A DNA stretch of 11,258 bases from JAJPJX01 sp964568355 (lineage in GTDB: Bacteria > Acidobacteriota > Terriglobia > Bryobacterales > Bryobacteraceae), in assembly GCA_964568355.1 (NCBI GenBank), contig CAZMRK010000582.1, forward strand, positions 1 to 11,258. Direction: 5' to 3'. The position numbers were made by a program, and so were the translations under genes. Every line of letters begins with the position of its first letter. Within the stretch, counting starts at the first letter, position 1. Under the pieces are notes generated by a model, which made no database searches, was not told the origin of the DNA, and saw only the letters and a program-made list of their open reading frames with translations. Positions 7,141 through 11,258 of the stretch are shown one piece after another.

Positions 7141-7169
7141 TTGTTGCGAGCGAGACACTTCCTTACAAT
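7141..7169 (+). promoter_or_regulatory. Putative sigma-70 promoter of the TGPNG-repeat gene
   Basis: TTGTTG (7141-7146) and TACAAT (7164-7169) are separated by exactly 17 bp, the best-spaced promoter candidate in the window. Transcription would start near 7176, leaving a leader of about 80 bases. That leader holds a small perfect hairpin, ATCCT-ctt-AGGAT (7182-7194), of unknown role. Confidence 0.5.
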
Positions 7170-7254
7170 CCTCCCTCGCGAATCCTCTTAGGATGGATTT
7201 GTGGGCGGACGACGGGGCAAGAAAGACGTCACCCGCCTGCGAATTGGAGGAGAT

Positions 7255-7605
7255 ATGACGCATCGCAACCGGATTCGCGCGGCCGCGGTCCTGCTGGCAT
7301 CGTTCGGCATGGCAGCGGCGCAAACTACTTCCACCAGAACGATTACCGGCCCCAACGGGAAGACCGCCAGCCGGACAACCACGCGCAACGGCGGCAGCGT
7401 GCAATCCACCGTGACGGGCCCTAACGGGAAATCCGCCACACGCAGCACGACCCGGGGAGGCGGGAGCGTGCAATCGACCGTCACCGGTCCCAACGGGCAG
7501 ACGGCGAGGCGGAGTGTGACGCGAGGCGGCGGCAGCGCGACGGCCACTGTGACCGGACCGAAGGGCAAGACCGCAACCCGCCAGCGTGTGTTCACGCGTC
7601 CGTAG
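7255..7605 (+). CDS. Small secreted protein of TGPNG tandem repeats
   Basis: I do not recognise a named family. The 116-residue product has an export signal (RNRIRAAAVLLASFGMAAA, cleavage likely before Q23). Almost all the mature chain is three full repeats of 23 residues and a partial fourth, starting at T31, T54, T77 and T100. Each opens with TGPNGK or a close variant (TGPNGQ, TGPKGK), continues with alternating Thr/Ser/Arg (for example TASRTTTR), and ends GGSVQSTV or GGSATATV. The mature protein is very basic, has no cysteine and almost no bulky hydrophobic residues, so it is probably repetitive beta or disordered material at the surface or in the periplasm. The ATG at 7255 is chosen over an in-frame GTG at 7201 because GGAGGAG lies just before it and the signal peptide starts there. 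Its own promoter is likely. Confidence 0.75.
   Translation: MTHRNRIRAAAVLLASFGMAAAQTTSTRTITGPNGKTASRTTTRNGGSVQSTVTGPNGKSATRSTTRGGGSVQSTVTGPNGQTARRSVTRGGGSATATVTGPKGKTATRQRVFTRP
7345..7602 (+). repeat. 69-bp tandem coding repeats (3 full, 1 partial)
   Basis: Units start at 7345, 7414, 7483 and 7552 with no spacer. Each begins ACCGGNCC(N)AACGGG or a near variant. Units one and two are closest at protein level (both end GGSVQSTV); unit three diverges at its end and unit four is cut short before the stop. The codons differ at many synonymous positions while the peptide is kept, suggesting old duplication under protein-level constraint. Confidence 0.85.
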
Positions 7606-7743
7606 TGGGGGCCGCCGGCGAAGGATCGCCCCAGGTCGCATTCGGAGGATCACTTGCGGCCTGAGGGCGATTTCACCGGCATATCCACTTGCCCGGCGCA
7701 CGATTTGTCGGGCGGCTTTGAACTGTCACGGAGGCTTTGCAGC

Positions 7744-7750
7744 AGGAGGA
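7744..7750 (+). promoter_or_regulatory. Strong Shine-Dalgarno sequence of the CpxP/Spy-like gene
   Basis: AGGAGGA lies eight bases before the ATG at 7759. It decides the start: the same frame is open further upstream (from 7654), but only the 7759 start gives a clean export signal (MKSYFRTTMVLALMLL). Confidence 0.75.
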
Positions 7751-7758
7751 TCATTCGT

Positions 7759-8208
7759 ATGAAATCTTATTTTCGAACCACGATGGTGTTGGCGTTGATG
7801 TTGTTACCGGGGGCCGTGTGGGCGCAGACGGCAGCGCCGATGCAACCCGGACGGAACCACCGGCTGGCGCAGCGCCTGGCGATCGCCCTGGATCTGTCGG
7901 CGGATCAGAAGGCCGGTATCCAGGCGATTCTCGAGAAAGAGCGGCCGTCGATTGCCGCCTTATTGCAGCAGATGCGCCAGCAGAACCTGCAGTTGCGGTC
8001 CAAGACGACGTTCGACGAAGCGTTCGTCCGGTCGGTAGCGCAGCAGCGCGCTGCGACGGCAAGCGAGCTGATGGTGGAGAAAGAGAAGATCCGCACCCAG
8101 ATCCTGGCCTTGCTGACGCCTGCGCAGCAAGAGAAACTGAAGCAGATGCGGGATGTTTTCCAATCCCGGATGCAGGAACGCATGGGGCAGTTGTCCGGAG
8201 GAATGTAA
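7759..8208 (+). CDS. Periplasmic LTXXQ-motif (CpxP/Spy-like) protein
   Basis: This 149-residue protein has a signal peptide (residues 1-22, cut after VWA) and a mature, almost wholly alpha-helical chain rich in Gln, Arg, Glu and Lys. Two LTXXQ-type motifs, LSADQ (46-50) and LTPAQQEKL (119-127), mark the CpxP/Spy family. Family members are cradle-shaped periplasmic chaperones or stress sensors; CpxP in enterobacteria binds misfolded envelope proteins and damps the CpxA kinase. It lies 24 bp before a response regulator and sensor kinase gene, so an accessory or feedback role in that two-component system is the natural inference. The metal-sensor branch of the same fold (ZraP/CnrX) is an alternative, but there is no obvious His/Cys metal site. 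Confidence 0.82.
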   Translation: MKSYFRTTMVLALMLLPGAVWAQTAAPMQPGRNHRLAQRLAIALDLSADQKAGIQAILEKERPSIAALLQQMRQQNLQLRSKTTFDEAFVRSVAQQRAATASELMVEKEKIRTQILALLTPAQQEKLKQMRDVFQSRMQERMGQLSGGM

Positions 8209-8232
8209 GGCCAGCCCGCGGGACCGCCGTAG

Positions 8233-8697
8233 ATGGAGTCGATTTCTGTTTTATTGATCGATGACGATGTCCAGTTGTGTTCCTCGCTGAGACGTCTTCT
8301 GGCGATGGACGGATTCGAGGTGACGGCGGTCCATGACGCGGATTCCGGAGTGCGGCAGGCTCTGGAGGGTGCTTACGATCTGGTGATTCTGGACGTGATG
8401 CTGCCGGGCGGCGACGGCCGCAAGGTACTGCGGCGCATCCGGCTCCGCTCGCAGATTCCGGTAGTGATGCTCACCGCCCGCGGCGACGAAGCGGATCGTA
8501 TTGCCGGTCTCGAAGGCGGGGCGGACGACTATCTTCCCAAACCGTTCCATACGCGCGAACTGGTGGCGCGGATGCGGGCAGTGCTACGGCGGAAGGTGAG
8601 CCCAATGCTGCCCGAGGTCTTCGCCGCCGGCGACCTGGAGATCAACTGCAACACGCGGCAGGCGCGGCGGGGCGGGGCGGGGAAGAAGTGCCGCTAA
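8233..8697 (+). CDS. OmpR/CpxR-type response regulator, N-terminal receiver part (frameshifted)
   Basis: Residues 1-120 form a complete receiver domain: acidic pocket D10-D11-D12 (LLIDDD), phospho-acceptor D54 (VILDVMLPG), T81 (VVMLTARG) and K103 (YLPKPF). The LEGGADDYLPKPFHTRELVARMRAVLRR ending is typical of OmpR-family regulators. After AAGDLEINCNTRQARRG the frame runs through GGAGKKCR to a TAA at 8695-8697, instead of entering the DNA-binding domain, which continues one base out of frame from about 8683. As written, the product is a 154-residue receiver with no output domain. One extra base in the G-rich tract at 8669-8682 would restore a regulator of about 233 residues, the normal family length. 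It may be a sequencing error, a real mutation or recoding. It should be read with the next entry as one gene; its usual partner would be the kinase that follows. Confidence 0.85.
   Translation: MESISVLLIDDDVQLCSSLRRLLAMDGFEVTAVHDADSGVRQALEGAYDLVILDVMLPGGDGRKVLRRIRLRSQIPVVMLTARGDEADRIAGLEGGADDYLPKPFHTRELVARMRAVLRRKVSPMLPEVFAAGDLEINCNTRQARRGGAGKKCR
8669..8682 (+). other. G-rich tract at the response-regulator frameshift
   Basis: GGGGCGGGGCGGGG (three G4 runs, 5-bp period) sits where the receiver frame must move back by one base to join the DNA-binding frame. In the zero frame the end reads GCG GGG AAG. A glycine tRNA on GGG could re-pair with GGG after slipping back one base, but this is not a full X-XXY-YYZ heptamer. 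The tract is also a typical spot for indel errors and can form a G-quadruplex-like structure. Confidence 0.6.
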
Positions 8698-8933
8698 CCG
8701 GGGCGGAGTTCGATATTCTGCTGCTGCTGGTACGGTCGGCCGGCAAGGTGCTTTCGCGGGACGAGATTGCCGAAGCGGCCCTGGGGCGGCCGGTAGCGCC
8801 GTTCGACCGCAGTATCGACAACCACGTCAGCAACCTGCGCAAGAAGCTGGGGTCGCAGCCAGGCGAACGGGAGCGGATTCGCAGCGTTCGCGGGACCGGC
8901 TACATCTATCTGCTGGACCTGGGCGGGAGATGA
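8688..8933 (+). CDS. OmpR/CpxR-type response regulator, C-terminal winged-helix part (frameshifted)
   Basis: The frame encodes the trans_reg_C DNA-binding domain: PLTGAEFDILLLLVRSAGKVLSRDEI, then the recognition helix region DRSIDNHVSNLRKKLG, and the wing RIRSVRGTGYIYLL. The open frame contains a GTG at 8688 preceded by GGGGAAGAA, so separate initiation is conceivable. More likely it is the second half of the regulator that starts at 8233, since one base restores the fusion at the usual linker. It ends in an ATGA overlap with the sensor kinase, so kinase translation is probably coupled to ribosomes reading this frame. If the frameshift is real, that coupling would depend on ribosomes entering this frame. 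Confidence 0.82.
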   Translation: MPLTGAEFDILLLLVRSAGKVLSRDEIAEAALGRPVAPFDRSIDNHVSNLRKKLGSQPGERERIRSVRGTGYIYLLDLGGR

Positions 8934-10309
8934 TCCACAGCATTCTGGCCAAGATCTTTCTCTGGTTCTGGCTGGCGATGGCGGTGGTGGCCATCTCGGT
9001 CGCGGTCACCACGATGGCGGGCGGTCCACTGCCGTTCGGCCGCCGGTGGATGTCCCTGATGCTGAATCAGTGCGCGCACGGCGCCGTGTACGCCTATCAG
9101 CACCAGGGGGCCGCGGGACTGGAGGATTACCTGCGGGAAGTGGAACGATCGCCAGGCATCCGGACGGCGACCCTGCTGGATGCCGGCGGCCGCAACCTGT
9201 CGGGCGGAGCCAGCCCGCCGCGTGTCGCCGGGCTGCAGGCGGAGACCCGGGGAGGGCGAGAGGCGTGGTCGCGTAACCGGGCAACCTGGACCGGGGTCGC
9301 CCAGGTTGCAACACTGCGGGGCGATTTCTTGTTTGTGGGGCAATTTCAGCCGCTGTTGCTCTATGCGAGCGAAGCCGACGTGCAGAAACTGATTCCCCGG
9401 CTGGCGATTGCTTTGCTTTCCGCGGGCCTGCTGTGCCTGCTGCTGGCCCGGCACATCACGGCGCCGATTCGCGCTTTGCAGGGGGCCGCGCGGCGTATCG
9501 CGGACGGCGATCTTTCCGTACGGGCATTGCCGGCGATCCCTCCCCGCAATGACGAACTGGCTGAACTGGCGCGGGATTTCGACCGCATGGCGGCGCGCAT
9601 CGAAGCTCTACTACAGAAACAGCAGGAGATGCTGGGCGATATCTCGCATGAACTGCGGTCGCCGCTGACGAGGCTGACGGTATCGCTGGAGCTGGCACAG
9701 CGCGGGGAAATCGACGCGCTCGACCACATGCAGGCCGATCTGCGCCAACTGGACGCGTTGATCGGTCAGATCCTCACGTTGACCCGGCTCGAAGCCCGCG
9801 AGGGCCACAAGGGCGGGACGGTGGTGAATCTTCGCACGATTGTGGAGAGCGTAGCGGAGGACGCTTCCTTTGAAGGTAAGGAAAAAGGGAAATCCGTCCG
9901 GGTGGAGCGTGCCGACGACTGCTGGGCAAACGGCGATCCGGCGTTGCTGCGCAGCGCGATCGAGAACGTGGTCCGCAATGCGATCCGCTACACGCGGCCG
10001 CAGACCGCGGTGGAGATGACGTTGGATCTTCTGCCCAGGGGGACATCCACAGCGGCGCGGATCGTGGTGGCGGATCGCGGCACAGGAGTGCCGCCAGGGG
10101 CGCTCTCCCGCCTGTTTGAGCCGTTCTATCGCGTGGAGGAGTCGCGCAATGCCTGGTCCGGCGGGACCGGCCTGGGTTTATCGATTTCGCAGCGCGTGGT
10201 GCAGCTTTACGGCGGCACGATCGTAGCGCGCAACCGGGAGGGCGGAGGCCTCGAAATGGAGATGTGTTTTCCCGCCCGGAGCGATGCGGGCGCGCGGCAC
10301 CCGCTATAA
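8930..10309 (+). CDS. CpxA-like HAMP sensor histidine kinase
   Basis: This 459-residue inner-membrane kinase phosphorylates the upstream regulator in response to an envelope signal. It has a first membrane segment (about 8-30), a periplasmic loop (about 31-153) and a second membrane segment (155-173). A HAMP linker follows (174-226, with HITAPIRALQGAARRIADGD). The dimerisation/phosphotransfer helix has H240 in DISHELRSPL. The ATP domain has N-box N350 (NVVRNAIRYT), G1 DRGTGVP (382-388), F-box LFEPFYR (395-401) and G2 GGTGLGLS (411-418). All catalytic boxes are intact. The periplasmic loop is where a CpxP-like partner could act. The ATG overlaps the regulator's stop codon (ATGA). Its own TAA (10307-10309) lies inside the TATAAT box proposed for purS. 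Confidence 0.92.
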   Translation: MIHSILAKIFLWFWLAMAVVAISVAVTTMAGGPLPFGRRWMSLMLNQCAHGAVYAYQHQGAAGLEDYLREVERSPGIRTATLLDAGGRNLSGGASPPRVAGLQAETRGGREAWSRNRATWTGVAQVATLRGDFLFVGQFQPLLLYASEADVQKLIPRLAIALLSAGLLCLLLARHITAPIRALQGAARRIADGDLSVRALPAIPPRNDELAELARDFDRMAARIEALLQKQQEMLGDISHELRSPLTRLTVSLELAQRGEIDALDHMQADLRQLDALIGQILTLTRLEAREGHKGGTVVNLRTIVESVAEDASFEGKEKGKSVRVERADDCWANGDPALLRSAIENVVRNAIRYTRPQTAVEMTLDLLPRGTSTAARIVVADRGTGVPPGALSRLFEPFYRVEESRNAWSGGTGLGLSISQRVVQLYGGTIVARNREGGGLEMEMCFPARSDAGARHPL

Positions 10310-10316
10310 TCGAAGG
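10305..10316 (+). promoter_or_regulatory. purS -10 box overlapping the sensor kinase stop codon
   Basis: A perfect TATAAT (10305-10310) contains the kinase TAA stop and ends nine bases before the purS ATG. The predicted start, near 10317, would leave a leader of zero to three bases. GAAGG (10312-10316) looks like a Shine-Dalgarno sequence but would lie upstream of that start; it could serve read-through transcripts from the kinase operon. No good -35 is visible. Confidence 0.45.
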
Positions 10317-10319
10317 TTC

Positions 10320-10565
10320 ATGAAGGCTCGCGTCTTTGTTTCTCTTAAAAGCACGGTCCTGGATCCCCAGGGCCAGACGGTGCGGTCCGCTCTGGCAGGC
10401 CTGGGCTATCGCGATATCGCCGAGGTGCGCCAGGGCAAGTTCTTCGATCTGAGCCTGGCGGAGGGCACCACGCGGGAACAGGCCCAGAAGGATATCGAGA
10501 CCATCGCTCACGAGGTGCTGACCAACCCGGTCATCGAAGAGTACCGCGTGGAATTCCTGGATTAG
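10320..10565 (+). CDS. purS: Phosphoribosylformylglycinamidine synthase subunit PurS
   Basis: PurS is the small subunit of the three-part FGAM synthase (PurS, PurQ, PurL) that converts FGAR to FGAM in purine synthesis in many bacteria; it bridges the glutaminase and synthetase subunits. The 81-residue product has the family length and pattern: KARVFVSLKSTVLDPQGQTV, then LGYRDIAEVRQGKFFDL, and the closing TNPVIEEYRVEF. The start MKARVF at 10320 is preferred over an upstream in-frame ATG at 10284, which lies inside the kinase gene and adds a non-conserved arginine-rich stretch. purQ and purL are not downstream; glmS follows after 30 bp, so this purS is detached from its usual partners unless they lie elsewhere. 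Confidence 0.9.
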   Translation: MKARVFVSLKSTVLDPQGQTVRSALAGLGYRDIAEVRQGKFFDLSLAEGTTREQAQKDIETIAHEVLTNPVIEEYRVEFLD

Positions 10566-10583
10566 CGCGAATGCCCGACCCCG

Positions 10584-10595
10584 TATAATGGGGGG
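10584..10595 (+). promoter_or_regulatory. glmS -10 box next to the start codon (leaderless candidate)
   Basis: A perfect TATAAT (10584-10589) is followed by GGGGGG and then the glmS ATG at 10596. The normal distance from -10 to transcript start places +1 at or next to the A of the ATG, so the mRNA would be leaderless. CCCC (10579-10582) and GGGG (10590-10593) flank the box as short inverted arms. No convincing -35 lies 16-18 bp upstream. Confidence 0.5.
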
Positions 10596-11258
10596 ATGTG
10601 CGGGATTGTGGGCTATATCGGCGCACGCCGGGCTGTTCCCATTATTCTCGAAGGGCTGAAACGCCTGGAGTATCGTGGATACGATTCCGCCGGGCTGGCC
10701 GTATACGATGACGACAACCATCTGGCGATCCGGCGCGCGCAGGGGAAACTGAGAAACCTGGAAGACGCCATCCGTATGAATCCCGTGGATGGCAGTTTCG
10801 GCATCGGGCACACGCGCTGGGCTACCCATGGCCGGCCAACCGAGGAGAACGCGCATCCCCACCGCGACTGTAAGGGTGACATCGTGGTGGTGCATAACGG
10901 CATCGTGGAGAACTACCTCAGCCTGAAGCAGATGCTTCAGAAAGAGGGACACGTTTTCAAGACCGAGACCGACACCGAGGTGATCGCGCACCTGGTGGAG
11001 AAATATTTCCGGGGCAACCTGGAAGAGGCGGTGCGCTCGGCGGTCAAGCACCTGACCGGCGTTTTTGCCATGGCGGTGATCGCGCGTACCGATCCATTCA
11101 AGATCGTGGCGGCACGTTCGGGGCCGCCGGTGGTGATCGGGCTGGGCGACGATGAGTACTTCGTGGCCTCCGACGTGCCGGCGATCCTACACCATACCCG
11201 CGACATGTTCTTCCTGGCCGACGGCGACCTGGCCACACTGACGAAGGATGGCGTGAAT
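10596..11258 (+). CDS. glmS: Glutamine-fructose-6-phosphate aminotransferase, N-terminal part (cut by window end)
   Basis: GlmS makes glucosamine-6-phosphate from fructose-6-phosphate and glutamine, the entry step to peptidoglycan and LPS amino sugars. The 221 residues in the window cover nearly the whole class II glutaminase domain. C2 becomes the N-terminal nucleophile after Met removal (MCGIVGYIG). LEYRGYDSAGLAV, GHTRWATHG (R74), NAHPH, VVVHNGIVENY (N101, G102) and TETDTEVIAHLV (D126) shape the glutamine pocket. ARSGPPVVIGLG and FVASDVPAIL follow. The sugar isomerase domains lie beyond the right edge. Conservation starts exactly at MCGIV, fixing the ATG. No glmS ribozyme or long leader can be present, because purS ends only 30 bp upstream. 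Confidence 0.95.
   Translation, partial: MCGIVGYIGARRAVPIILEGLKRLEYRGYDSAGLAVYDDDNHLAIRRAQGKLRNLEDAIRMNPVDGSFGIGHTRWATHGRPTEENAHPHRDCKGDIVVVHNGIVENYLSLKQMLQKEGHVFKTETDTEVIAHLVEKYFRGNLEEAVRSAVKHLTGVFAMAVIARTDPFKIVAARSGPPVVIGLGDDEYFVASDVPAILHHTRDMFFLADGDLATLTKDGVN

Noticed and set aside
7345..7602. 69-bp tandem units as a CRISPR-like array or minisatellite
   Set aside because: Units are contiguous without spacers, keep the reading frame and encode a conserved peptide repeat after a signal peptide.
7691..7713. Hairpin GCCCGGC...GTCGGGC between the repeat-protein gene and the CpxP-like gene as a terminator or regulatory stem
   Set aside because: The stem has one G-U pair and a 9-base loop and lacks a run of Ts after it. 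In sequence this GC-rich such stems are common by chance.
10566..10595. A glmS ribozyme or riboswitch before glmS
   Set aside because: Only 30 bp separate purS from glmS, too short for the ribozyme, and the -10 box implies almost no leader.
9774..11051. A 425-codon leftward open frame opposite the sensor kinase, purS and glmS
   Set aside because: It crosses three confidently assigned genes; its length reflects the lack of stops on the opposite strand of high-GC coding sequence.

Overview
The window looks like a piece of an acidobacterial chromosome, most likely a Solibacter/Bryobacter-type genome. The evidence is high GC, an ADOP-type (acidobacterial duplicated orphan permease) relic, a Ser/Thr kinase fused to TolB-like propeller repeats, a DUF1080 (3-keto-glycoside hydrolase family) protein and a Tat-signal aldo/keto reductase. 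This assignment rests on family content, not on a database match.

Left edge (1-1492). The window opens inside the 3' end of a group II intron: the C-terminus of its reverse transcriptase/maturase, then a textbook domain V and a domain VI with an unpaired A. About 20 bp past the intron end lies a decayed ADOP/MacB-type permease. It lacks its N-terminal half and carries two internal deletions that shift the frame and later restore it.

Middle (1544-6393). A Tat-signal aldo/keto reductase reads rightward and ends 6 bp from the end of a convergent leftward pair. That pair is a ThiH-like radical SAM gene followed, with a 10-bp overlap, by a membrane-anchored Ser/Thr kinase with a TolB-like sensor domain. 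The two probably share one transcript.

Right half (6533-11258), all rightward. First come a secreted DUF1080 protein and a small secreted protein built of 23-residue TGPNG repeats. Next is a Cpx-like envelope-stress module: an LTXXQ/CpxP-Spy-type periplasmic protein, an OmpR-type response regulator and a HAMP sensor kinase. The last two housekeeping genes are purS (FGAM synthase small subunit) and the 5' part of glmS (glutamine-fructose-6-phosphate aminotransferase), each with a TATAAT box almost touching its start codon. The response regulator is split into receiver and DNA-binding frames by a one-base shift at a GGGGCGGGGCGGGG tract.

I see no tRNA, rRNA, CRISPR array or phage genes, and no convincing new defence system. 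The points most worth following up are the regulator frameshift, the TGPNG repeat protein, the ThiH-like/kinase pair, the intron-permease junction and the probably leaderless purS/glmS transcripts.
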